Made by a program: the position numbers and the translations under genes | Source: a bacterium | Lineage (GTDB): Bacteria; Bacteroidota; Bacteroidia; Flavobacteriales; Schleiferiaceae | DNA length: 64,000 bases | NCBI GenBank assembly: GCA_016125155.1 | Contig: WGMI01000013.1 | Coordinates: 1 to 64,000, forward strand | Direction: 5' to 3' | The notes under the pieces: model-generated | What the model was told of the DNA's origin: nothing | The model's database searches: none | Seen by the model: only the letters and a program-made list of their open reading frames with translations | Shown: piece by piece, positions 17,704-25,524 of the stretch | How the letters are laid out: each line of letters begins with the position of its first letter | Position numbering within the stretch: position 1 is the stretch's first letter

Positions 17704-18753
17704 ATGGCGAACCCCTTTCCAATGCGCGCAGCATGGGCCTTTCTGATGGGATTGGCCGTATTTGGGCCCATAGTGGGTTGTGGTGGGCCCGATTCTCGGA
17801 AAGAGGAGGCCCAGACGGTTCCGGGCGATACGGCCTTGGGCGATGCCGCCGGCCGTTTGTATCCTCAGGATCCCAAGGACTTGTCGGGCATGGTGACACG
17901 GATTCGCCAATTGCTCGACGATCAGAATTTTAGCTATGCGCGTTCGTTTCTCGACAAAGCGCGCAAACTGGACAGTTTAAATGCCGATGTGCTCGAACTC
18001 GAGGGTCGAATCGAGTTGTTGGCCAATCAATCGCGCAAGGCAGATTCGGTGTGGCGGGTGTGTGCAGCGGTCTATCCGCAAAACGCCGTGTGCAGGGTGG
18101 AGCGCGCCAAACTGCAACTGGCCTTGGGGCTCGATCGGGAGGCGCTGAAATTGGCGAACGAGGCCATTGCAGTCGAGCCCAATGCGGCCGATGCATACTA
18201 CGTGAAAGGACTGGCCATCCGGGCAGGAAAACAAGACACGACCGGCGCAATTCCGTATTTTCAAAAAGCGGTTGACCTCGACAACGGCCACCTCGAAGCA
18301 CTCGATATGCTGGGTTACATCTTTTCCCAGCGCAAAGACAGTCTGGCCTTGGCGTATTACCGGAACATTCTGAAAATAGACCCGAATCGGTCGGATGTCT
18401 ATTTCAAAATGGGGGTGTTCCACATGGACCAAGAGGACTGGAATAGGGCGATGGAGGCCTATTCCACGGCGATCAAGATGAACCCGAAAGACATCGACAG
18501 CCATTACAACCTGGGCTATGTCTATCTGCAGATCAACCAGTTTGCGGAAGCGCGAAACAGTTTTGCCCGCGCCATTGCGGCCAGCCCGAGCCAACAAAAC
18601 TACCGGGCCTACTACGGTCGGGCCTATGCCTTTGAGCGCTTGGGCGACCTCGACAACGCCCGCAAGGATTATCAATCGGTGTTGCAGGTCAAACCGAACC
18701 ACATCGCCAGCCGGGAAGGGTTGGAGCGGGTGATTAAGAAGTTGAATTTGTAA
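17704..18753 (+). CDS. TPR-repeat lipoprotein
   Basis: About 349 residues from the ATG at 17704; an in-frame start inside recA at 17665 is rejected. The signal peptide ends in the lipobox IVGC (followed by GGPDS), so the protein should be lipid-anchored in the envelope. The rest is a chain of some seven tetratricopeptide repeats, for example AVDLDNGHLEALDMLGYIFS, DPNRSDVYFKMGVFHMDQ and NPKDIDSHYNLGYVYLQ. TPR lipoproteins scaffold protein complexes; the partner is unknown. It sits 10 bases after recA but with no evident functional link. Confidence 0.88.
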   Translation: MANPFPMRAAWAFLMGLAVFGPIVGCGGPDSRKEEAQTVPGDTALGDAAGRLYPQDPKDLSGMVTRIRQLLDDQNFSYARSFLDKARKLDSLNADVLELEGRIELLANQSRKADSVWRVCAAVYPQNAVCRVERAKLQLALGLDREALKLANEAIAVEPNAADAYYVKGLAIRAGKQDTTGAIPYFQKAVDLDNGHLEALDMLGYIFSQRKDSLALAYYRNILKIDPNRSDVYFKMGVFHMDQEDWNRAMEAYSTAIKMNPKDIDSHYNLGYVYLQINQFAEARNSFARAIAASPSQQNYRAYYGRAYAFERLGDLDNARKDYQSVLQVKPNHIASREGLERVIKKLNL

Positions 18754-18979
18754 GAATTGGGTTCGGGGCATTCCAATCGGACGCATTCTGTGGGCTACAA
18801 CTCGGGAATTGGCGGTTCTAGAAAGCGGATGGCAACTCCTTTTTTTAGGTAGATCATACTTGGAAAGGAATGGGCCTTCGAGTCGTATTCCTATGGGTGC
18901 CCATCAACTTGATGTGATGCCCCGAGTTGAAGGACGGATGCTGGGAAATGGCTTTTTCTTGTTGGGCTACATTTGACTT

Positions 18980-19774
18980 ATGGGCATCCCCTTGCATTTG
19001 ATTTCGTCAGATTACCTAGAACTGTACGCTTCAGGATGCGTGAAAAACGGGTTTGGAGTCATCGGACTATTGCAGTCAAAGTCCGCTTTTAATGCTGATG
19101 ATTTTGAATATTATTTAATCGCCTCCTCCTTGTATTCCTCAAAAATTGAAGGCAATACGCTCAATGCAAACAGTTTCTTTCGATACAGGGGAAACAAGAA
19201 CCTTTCTAAGTCCAAAGAAGTTCAAGAAATAGAAGACCTCGCAAAAGCCTACAAATTCGCTTCCGAAAACCCTTTAAATCAGCGTAATTTTTTAAAAACC
19301 CATCAAATTTTATCCAAAAAACTACTCCCGGCGGGACTTAGGGTGAGGGTCCGGAAAGATCAAGTTGGAGTGAGAGATTCAAAAACACTCAAACCTGTTT
19401 ATTGGGCGGTCGAGCCTCATTTGGTGAACCAAGAACTGCTCAAACTCTTCAACGACATTCAGACTTTACTTGAAAGCGACCTCTCTGAGACGGAGGTTTT
19501 TTATTGCGCTTCAATGATTCATCTGTGGACCGCTTTGATCCATCCTTTTATGGATGGCAATGGGCGTTCTGCACGATTGCTCGAAAAGTGGTTCTTGGCA
19601 TCCAAATTGGGCATACACGCCTGGTCGTTGAATTCAGAAAAATACAATTGGGACCATCGCCCTGAATATTACCAGAATATTGCCCTCGGCTACAACTATT
19701 ATGCCTTGTATTGGGATCGCTGCCTTCCCTTTTTGTGTATGTTGCCCAAAGCACTCTCTGAATCCGCGCCATAA
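18980..19774 (+). CDS. Fic family protein (class II, self-inhibited AMP-transferase)
   Basis: A 264-residue Fic protein expected to transfer AMP from ATP to hydroxyl side chains of a target protein. The catalytic motif HPFMDGNGRSAR is intact at residues 188-199, with the catalytic His188. The inhibitory-helix motif SSKIEG (S/TxxxE followed by G) is at residues 53-58, N-terminal to the Fic core, making it class II with built-in autoinhibition; no separate antitoxin is therefore needed. The gene is clearly AT-richer than its neighbours, with runs such as TTTTTTAAAAACC and many AAT, TTT and TTA codons, suggesting recent transfer. Its 3' end overlaps the convergent minus-strand frame by 76 bases. 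Confidence 0.92.
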   Translation: MGIPLHLISSDYLELYASGCVKNGFGVIGLLQSKSAFNADDFEYYLIASSLYSSKIEGNTLNANSFFRYRGNKNLSKSKEVQEIEDLAKAYKFASENPLNQRNFLKTHQILSKKLLPAGLRVRVRKDQVGVRDSKTLKPVYWAVEPHLVNQELLKLFNDIQTLLESDLSETEVFYCASMIHLWTALIHPFMDGNGRSARLLEKWFLASKLGIHAWSLNSEKYNWDHRPEYYQNIALGYNYYALYWDRCLPFLCMLPKALSESAP

Positions 19775-20217
19775 CACACCAATGCGGGATGGACGTTTGT
19801 GTGGAAATCTTGTGGAATTCCGATGGCCTTGAAGAATAGTGCATGTAGGAATCTTCGTTGTACCATACCTCCCTGTTCAGAGGAGCTCACACAACGAACC
19901 CAACACAACCGATACCCAGTGCCTAGCGTAACAATTTCATTAAGAGACCGATAGCCTGTTCTTTCGACTTCTTCTCTCGTATACAATGCACCAAAAGACG
20001 CATGTCGTACGGCAAATTTGAGATTGAGAACCCGACTGTGGTCACAGAGCATTGAGGGGAGCCACTTTTTTTCGATGCACACCTCCTCCTCAATCAGAGG
20101 CTCTGAACTGTAGTGGTCCGAGAAATAAATGCCCTCAACGCTTCTCACCTCGCTTTGAGCAAACAAACCGACAAAAGGAAACAAGGCCAAGGCCAACAAC
20201 AGTAACCCTCGAATCAC
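19699..20217 (-). CDS. Small exported protein with TonB-receptor plug-like segment, possibly a truncated receptor
   Basis: A 172-residue frame with a convincing signal peptide (MIRGLLLLALALFPFVGLFAQ). Around residues 97-117 the text YTREEVERTGYRSLNEIVTLG resembles the beginning of a TonB-dependent receptor plug (the ITREEIERTG...LNEIL pattern). No barrel follows: after GTGYRLCWVRC the sequence loses resemblance and stops, overlapping the fic 3' end. It may be the decayed 5' part of a receptor or a small orphan family. Composition matches the AT-richer island. Confidence 0.45.
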   Translation of the reverse strand: MIRGLLLLALALFPFVGLFAQSEVRSVEGIYFSDHYSSEPLIEEEVCIEKKWLPSMLCDHSRVLNLKFAVRHASFGALYTREEVERTGYRSLNEIVTLGTGYRLCWVRCVSSSEQGGMVQRRFLHALFFKAIGIPQDFHTNVHPALVCYGADSESALGNIHKKGRQRSQYKA

Positions 20218-20236
20218 CTTCTTTACTTTTTAGGGT

Positions 20237-20491
20237 TCAACGACGTCCGAAGCGCTGGAGTTCTTCTGCCGTAAATCGGCTGCCGCTGGTGAATGAATCG
20301 ATGATTCTCGGGGGCCATTCTACGGGTTTCAAGTCCCGGATATCCATTTCGCCTTCTTCATTACTGATTCGGCTTGGACCTTCGAATGGGGTCTTTGCCT
20401 CAGGAGCAAGAGGCGCATCGTCCTGACGCCGAATCTCTAGGGATGCCCCTTGTTCGCGTTCATTATAGGACTCGGTCGGCATACCATACAC
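20237..20491 (-). CDS. Small unrecognised frame, possible C-terminal part of a disrupted gene
   Basis: An 84-codon frame opening at GTG 20491, acidic and proline-containing, ending SGSRFTAEELQRFGRR just 19 bases before the start of the exported plug-like protein. No family recognised. Upstream it is open in the same frame to a TAA at 20558-20560, beyond which a 58-codon frame continues in phase. The two pieces together look like one gene (about 165 codons, short N-terminal part, hydrophobic segment, then a charged tail) cut by a nonsense codon, though two separate small genes are possible. Confidence 0.3.
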   Translation of the reverse strand: MYGMPTESYNEREQGASLEIRRQDDAPLAPEAKTPFEGPSRISNEEGEMDIRDLKPVEWPPRIIDSFTSGSRFTAEELQRFGRR

Positions 20492-20557
20492 GATTGTCCT
20501 TTCGGCTCCTCTGGTACACTCATTTGCCCAAAGCCTTTCTTCTTGAGCCTTTGCTTC

Positions 20558-20734
20558 TTATCCGAGCATCATCATCAAAACCGCTATAAACGGCACAAGA
20601 AGTGCGGGTGTGCCATTGTTTTTTGTAGAAACGAACCGTTTAGTTTCCATGCGTTTGACGATGCTTTCTAAATTGCGATCAGCGACTTGTATGCCGTTCT
20701 GACCGAGAAAAACAGGAGCTCTCATAGTGGACAT
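20558..20734 (-). CDS. 58-residue frame with C-terminal hydrophobic segment, possible N-terminal part of a disrupted gene
   Basis: ATG at 20734 opens MSTMRAPVFLGQNGIQVADR and ends in a hydrophobic stretch ALLVPFIAVLMMMLG before TAA at 20558-20560. Downstream of that stop the same frame stays open (EAKAQEERLWANE...) to 20237. The order soluble part, membrane-like segment, charged tail is what a small single-pass membrane protein would show, so the TAA may be a disabling mutation. No family recognised. Confidence 0.3.
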   Translation of the reverse strand: MSTMRAPVFLGQNGIQVADRNLESIVKRMETKRFVSTKNNGTPALLVPFIAVLMMMLG

Positions 20735-20900
20735 TTTAGGGATCTACATGCTTGTTGTTCGCAACAATCCGCGAACCAGTATGAGGCGGATAAGCGATTG
20801 TCAAGATAACGCACTCCACTTCCAAAGGTTGGCTATTGGCTCAAGGACAGAGTTCTATCGTGCGTAAACCCACTTTGCGCTCCGATCGAAATTCGACATG

Positions 20901-21794
20901 CTAGAGACTTTTGGTTCCGACCCGCCCCGGATAATCGGTAATCAAACCATCTACCCCAAGCGCTTTTAAACGCTGGGCCTCTTTGGGATCGTTCACCGTC
21001 CACGGAATCAGCTTCATTTTCCGATCCTTGCAAAACTGAACCAATTCACGGTTCACCAACTCAAAAGAAGGACTATAGACCTCGGGGACAAAACCCAAAC
21101 CCTCGACTTTGGCCGAAAAATCTGGATTCCCCTCCACCAACAACGACAAACGAGGTTTGGGCTTCAACTGATTCGCTGCCCGCAAGGCCCGTTCGTCAAA
21201 CGACTGAATTATGAGTTTTTCGACCAGCCCAGCCTCTTGAACCACCTCGAAAACAGTCTGAACATAGGGTTCGGGCTCCGGATGATACTCCCCATCGCCC
21301 TCCGGAGTCGATTTGATTTCGATGTTGAGATCAGGCATGGGCAGCGAACGGAGCTCTACATGTTCGGCCACAGCCTCCAACACTTCCTTGAGCGCCGGTT
21401 TGTGTGCCAGGACTTTGGCTTGCCCGGGAAAGCGCGGGTGCGGCTTCAACCCACAGTCGCACTGCCGAATCAAACGATAGTCCATCTGATAGAGATTCCA
21501 TTCGCGTTCGCTTCCTTCCGCAATGGGTTTGCCATCAGGTGTCAAACAGATTTCCGCGCTCAGCCAAGGCTCGTGAGAGAGCAAAGCCACCCCGTCTGCG
21601 CTCACAACCACATCCATTTCGAGCGTTGTTGCCCCCGAATCGAGGGCCACGAGCATGGCGGGTATGCTGTTCTCCGGCATCCAACCCCGACAGCCGCGAT
21701 GGCCTTGAAGGTCAAATTGCGCACTGCTACCGCCCGAACAGCCGCTGAGTGCGACAAAGGCCGAAATTACAATCGGAGCCGTCCGCCGCTTCAC
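20901..21794 (-). CDS. Glycerophosphodiester phosphodiesterase family lipoprotein
   Basis: About 297 residues from a GTG at 21794. That start overlaps the stop of the upstream SDR gene as GTGA and places a lipobox (LSGC) after VKRRTAPIVISAFVA, so it is preferred over the longer frame. The GDPD signature is clear: LQGHRGCRGWMPENSIPAM (general HRG...PENT) then LEMDVVVSADGVALLSHEPW (ExD and the second His) and a C-terminal MKLIPWTVNDPKEAQRLKALGVDGLITDYPG (read as WTVN and DGLITDYP). It hydrolyses glycerophosphodiesters from lipids in the envelope. Translationally coupled to the SDR gene. Confidence 0.9.
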   Translation of the reverse strand: MKRRTAPIVISAFVALSGCSGGSSAQFDLQGHRGCRGWMPENSIPAMLVALDSGATTLEMDVVVSADGVALLSHEPWLSAEICLTPDGKPIAEGSEREWNLYQMDYRLIRQCDCGLKPHPRFPGQAKVLAHKPALKEVLEAVAEHVELRSLPMPDLNIEIKSTPEGDGEYHPEPEPYVQTVFEVVQEAGLVEKLIIQSFDERALRAANQLKPKPRLSLLVEGNPDFSAKVEGLGFVPEVYSPSFELVNRELVQFCKDRKMKLIPWTVNDPKEAQRLKALGVDGLITDYPGRVGTKSL

Positions 21795-22672
21795 GACCTG
21801 CGTGCGCCCTTGATCTGCTGCTCCATCCAATCCCATTCTTCCGAGGTCAGTTTGTCGAGAAAACTCAATTGACCCGCATCTTGCAGCCATTCGCCTCCAT
21901 CGATGGTCACCACCTCACCGTTCATAAAGGCGCTGAAATCTGAAACCATATAGGCCGCCAAATTGGCCAGCTCCTGATGCTCTCCCGAGCGGCGGAGCGG
22001 AATCTGTTCTATGACATTGAGCCGCTGCGGAATGTCGCCGGGCATCAAACGATCCCAGGCACCGGCCGTGGGGAACGGGCCCGGAGCAACCGCATTGTGC
22101 CGCATCCCGTATTTGGCCCATTCCACCGCCAAAGAGCGCGTCATGGCCAAAACCCCAGCCTTGGCCATGGCCGAGGGCACCACAAACGGCGAACCCGTCC
22201 AGGCATAAGTCGTTACAATATTCAGCACCACGCGATCGCGCTCCTGGTTCTGAATCCAGCGCTTTCCCAAGGCCAGCGTACAGTTGCGCGTACCCTTGAG
22301 AACAATATCGATCACGGCATCAAAGGCATTGACCGAAAGCCGTTCGGTAGGCGATACAAAATTTCCTGCGGCATTGTTGACCAAGGCATCGATGGTCCCA
22401 AAAGCCTGGTATCCGGCCTCTATCATGGCTTCGACCTGCTCGTAGACCCGGATGTCGCAGGCCAGTGGAAGGACGGACCCGCCTTGGGCGCGCATCATTT
22501 CTTCGGCGGCCTGTTCCAGGGCTTCTCTGCGGCGGCTCGCAATAATCACTTTGGCCCCCAGCGAGAGAAAATACTCGGCCATGGATCGTCCGAGACCCGT
22601 TCCTCCCCCTGTAACCAACACCACCTTCTCTGCCAGCGCCCCTGGCACCAGCATCGGGTCTTTGTATCCCAT
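21791..22672 (-). CDS. Short-chain dehydrogenase/reductase resembling 2,4-dienoyl-CoA reductase
   Basis: A 293-residue SDR with the nucleotide-binding motif TGGGTGLGRS at residues 21-30, LVNNAAGNFVSPTERLS and the block PSAMAKAGVLAMTRSLAVEW. The usual YxxxK tyrosine is replaced in this block, as in the 2,4-dienoyl-CoA reductase group, whose NNAAGNF...LS.NAF..V.DIVL.GT pattern it also follows closely. It should reduce dienoyl-CoA intermediates with NADPH during unsaturated fatty acid oxidation; the precise substrate is inference. Overlaps the GDPD lipoprotein start by four bases. Confidence 0.85.
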   Translation of the reverse strand: MGYKDPMLVPGALAEKVVLVTGGGTGLGRSMAEYFLSLGAKVIIASRRREALEQAAEEMMRAQGGSVLPLACDIRVYEQVEAMIEAGYQAFGTIDALVNNAAGNFVSPTERLSVNAFDAVIDIVLKGTRNCTLALGKRWIQNQERDRVVLNIVTTYAWTGSPFVVPSAMAKAGVLAMTRSLAVEWAKYGMRHNAVAPGPFPTAGAWDRLMPGDIPQRLNVIEQIPLRRSGEHQELANLAAYMVSDFSAFMNGEVVTIDGGEWLQDAGQLSFLDKLTSEEWDWMEQQIKGARRS

Positions 22673-22704
22673 TAATTCTCAATTTAGCCGTTCAGCACAG
22701 CACA

Positions 22705-24858
22705 ATGGCCAAATCTACGACAGGGCGCAGCGCTTCCCGAAGTTTGCCCCCCGCACACACACTTTGGGCGCTTTCTTTGCCCCTCCTAGTACAATGCACT
22801 CAGCCCAAGCCCAGCATGACCGAACCCATTGCGCCCCAGAAGCCCCACGTCCACAAAGAGCACGGACAAGAGCGACTCGACCCGTATTTCTGGCTGAAAG
22901 AGCGCGAAAATCCCGAGGTGCTCGACTACCTGAGGGCTGAAAACGAATACCGCGCCTTTGTGATGAAGGCCACCGAGCCCTTGCAAAAGCAGCTCTTTGA
23001 AGAAATCAAGGGGCGGATCAAGGAAGACGATGCCTCGGTGCCCTACGTCCTCGACGGCTACCACTACTACACCCGTTACGAAATCGGGGGCGAACACCCG
23101 ATTTACTGCCGTAAAAAAGGCCATATGGAAGCCCCAGAAGAGGTCATGCTCAACGCCAACGAGCTGGCCCAAGGGCATTCTTATTATCAAATAGGCGGCA
23201 TGAGCGTTTCGCCCGACGGGCGATGGTTGGCCTATGGAGAAGACACTGTCGGTCGACGTATTTACACCCTTAAGTTCAAAGACTTGAAAGAAGGGAAGGC
23301 TGTAACAGAGCAAATTCCCAACACCACCGGAGGGTTGACCTGGGCCAACGACAACAAAACCGGATTTTATACGGTTCGGGACGAAAGTCTTCGTTCATAC
23401 AAGGTATTCCGACACGTTTTGGGCACACCGGCCAGCGCAGATGTGGAAGTGTACCACGAAAAAGACGATACCTACAACACCTTCATCTACAAGACCAAGT
23501 CGCGCAAATACCTCGTGATTGGCTCGGGCAGCACCCTGAGCGACGAATACCGCATCTGCCCCGCCGATCAGCCCACCGGCACTTTCGAGGTATTTCAAGA
23601 GCGCGAACGCGGCCTCGAATACGACATCGCCCATTTTGAAGACCGCTGGTACATCCGAACGAATTTGGGAGGCGCGACGAATTTCAAATTGATGCAATGC
23701 CGAGAGGGTCAGACGCAAAAACACGGCTGGGACGAATTTATCCCCCATCGACCCGGGGTGTATTTTGAGAGCTTCCAAATTTTCAAAGACTATTTGGTGC
23801 TCGACGAGCGCGAAAATGGATTGACCCGGCTGCGCATCAAGCCCTGGTCAGGGCCCGAGCACGAAGTGGCCTTTCCCGACAAAACCTTTACCGCGGGGCT
23901 GGCGGGCAACCCCGAGTTCGACACCCCTTGGCTGCGCTACAGTTATTCTTCGCTTACCCAACCCAATTCGGTCATCGATTACCATATGGAAAACCGCACC
24001 CAGGAGGTGCGCAAAGTCCAGGAAGTGGTGGGCGGCTACGACCCCAACTTGTATGCGAGCCAACGCATTTGGGCGACGGCCGTGGACGGGGTTCGGGTTC
24101 CGATCTCGCTGGTGTACCGCAAAGACCTTTTTAAGGGCGATTCGAGCAATCCGCTCTTGTTGTATGGGTATGGCAGTTATGGCATTACCGTAGAGCCCCG
24201 CTTTAGCTCCGCCCGGCTCAGCCTGCTCGACCGCGGGTTTGTCTTTGCCATTGCCCATATTCGCGGGGGCCAATACCTCGGCCGTTCGTGGTACGAAGAT
24301 GGCAAGCTCCTCAAAAAGAAAAATACGTTTACCGACTTTATCGCCTGTGCCGAACACCTGATCGCCGAGCGCTATACTTCTGCCGCCCATTTGTATGCCG
24401 AAGGCGGCAGCGCCGGTGGGCTGTTGATGGGCGCCGTGGCCAATATGCGACCCGATTTGTTCAACGGGCTGTTGGTCGGGGTTCCTTTTGTCGATGTAGT
24501 GACCACCATGTTGGACGAGAGCATCCCGCTCACCACGGGCGAATACGACGAATGGGGGAACCCGAACGAGAAGGAATACTACGATTATATGCTGTCTTAT
24601 AGCCCCTACGACAACGTCAAAGCCCAAGACTACCCCGCCATGTTGGTCACCACCGGTTTGCACGACAGCCAGGTGCAATATTGGGAGCCTGCCAAATGGG
24701 TGGCGCGGTTGCGGGCCTTGCGCACCAATCAAAGGCCCCTACTCCTGGAAACCAATATGGAAACCGGTCATTCCGGGGCTTCGGGTCGGTTCGAATCGAT
24801 TGTGGAGTTGGCGATGGAATATGCCTTCCTCCTCGATATGGAGGGCATTTCGGAATAA
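22705..24858 (+). CDS. Oligopeptidase B (S9A prolyl oligopeptidase family)
   Basis: A 717-residue serine peptidase that trims short peptides after basic residues. Order: N-terminal extension with a hydrophobic stretch (TLWALSLPLLVQC) that may be a signal peptide, the DPYFWLKERENPEV opening typical of the family, a seven-bladed propeller, and the alpha/beta-hydrolase domain. The catalytic triad is visible: Ser569 in EGGSAGGLL, Asp654 in HDSQVQYWEPAKW, His689 in ETGHSGASGRF. Divergent from the SDR gene with a 32-base gap. Periplasmic or lipoprotein location is uncertain because the LVQC sequence is a poor lipobox. Confidence 0.93.
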   Translation: MAKSTTGRSASRSLPPAHTLWALSLPLLVQCTQPKPSMTEPIAPQKPHVHKEHGQERLDPYFWLKERENPEVLDYLRAENEYRAFVMKATEPLQKQLFEEIKGRIKEDDASVPYVLDGYHYYTRYEIGGEHPIYCRKKGHMEAPEEVMLNANELAQGHSYYQIGGMSVSPDGRWLAYGEDTVGRRIYTLKFKDLKEGKAVTEQIPNTTGGLTWANDNKTGFYTVRDESLRSYKVFRHVLGTPASADVEVYHEKDDTYNTFIYKTKSRKYLVIGSGSTLSDEYRICPADQPTGTFEVFQERERGLEYDIAHFEDRWYIRTNLGGATNFKLMQCREGQTQKHGWDEFIPHRPGVYFESFQIFKDYLVLDERENGLTRLRIKPWSGPEHEVAFPDKTFTAGLAGNPEFDTPWLRYSYSSLTQPNSVIDYHMENRTQEVRKVQEVVGGYDPNLYASQRIWATAVDGVRVPISLVYRKDLFKGDSSNPLLLYGYGSYGITVEPRFSSARLSLLDRGFVFAIAHIRGGQYLGRSWYEDGKLLKKKNTFTDFIACAEHLIAERYTSAAHLYAEGGSAGGLLMGAVANMRPDLFNGLLVGVPFVDVVTTMLDESIPLTTGEYDEWGNPNEKEYYDYMLSYSPYDNVKAQDYPAMLVTTGLHDSQVQYWEPAKWVARLRALRTNQRPLLLETNMETGHSGASGRFESIVELAMEYAFLLDMEGISE

Positions 24859-24870
24859 TTCAAAGCGGCA

Positions 24871-25512
24871 TCAAAGCCGTACGCAACACATCAACCCATC
24901 TCGGACGGGCAACAAGAGCGAATCGACGCGGGGATCGGAGGCCACTTTGGCATTGAAGGCGTGGAGTGCCGCGGTTTCCGCATCAAAGGTGCTCGGATCG
25001 TCTAAGACTTTACCGCTCCACAACACATTGTCGGCCACAAGCAACCCTCCGGGGTTGAGCGCATCGACCACAGCGTCAAAATAGACCGCGTAGTTTTCCT
25101 TGTCGGCATCGATAAACACCAAATCCCAGGGACCGGGCAATTCGGGCACCAAGCGGGTAGCGTCGCCGATGTGCAGGTGCAGCCGATCGGCAAAAGGCGA
25201 TCGGTCGAAGTAACGGCGCACCATGGATTCCAATTCGTCGTTGATGTCGATGGTGTGCAATACACCACCTTCGGCGAGGCCTTCCGCCAAGCACAAGGCC
25301 GAATAGCCCGTATACGTTCCGATTTCTAAAATGCGGCGGGGACGCTTCAACCGGCTGAGCAGACTCAGGGTACGGCCCTGAATGTGCCCACTCAACATGC
25401 GGGGCATGAGCACCTTGGCCCAGGTTTCCCGCTGCAATTCCGCCAACAATTCCGATTCAGGGGCCGAAAACTGCTCGCTATAGGCGACAATCTCAGGACT
25501 GGGAAAATCCAT
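24871..25512 (-). CDS. Class I SAM-dependent O-methyltransferase (caffeoyl-CoA OMT type)
   Basis: A 213-residue methyltransferase of the Methyltransf_3 family. The SAM-binding motif ILEIGTYTGYSALCLAEGL, the acidic motif VLHTIDINDELE and the metal-binding DLVFIDADKENY are present, followed by GGLLVADNVLWSGKV. Such bacterial enzymes methylate catechols or other small hydroxylated compounds, the natural substrate generally being unknown. It is 12 bases downstream of the GH53 gene, so probably co-transcribed, and converges with oligopeptidase B. Confidence 0.88.
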   Translation of the reverse strand: MDFPSPEIVAYSEQFSAPESELLAELQRETWAKVLMPRMLSGHIQGRTLSLLSRLKRPRRILEIGTYTGYSALCLAEGLAEGGVLHTIDINDELESMVRRYFDRSPFADRLHLHIGDATRLVPELPGPWDLVFIDADKENYAVYFDAVVDALNPGGLLVADNVLWSGKVLDDPSTFDAETAALHAFNAKVASDPRVDSLLLPVRDGLMCCVRL

Positions 25513-25524
25513 AGTGGTGATGTA

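Noticed and set aside
18893-18976. 27-codon frame ending 3 bases before fic, as an antitoxin
   Set aside because: Too short, no inhibitory SxxxEG motif, and the Fic protein carries its own inhibitory helix.
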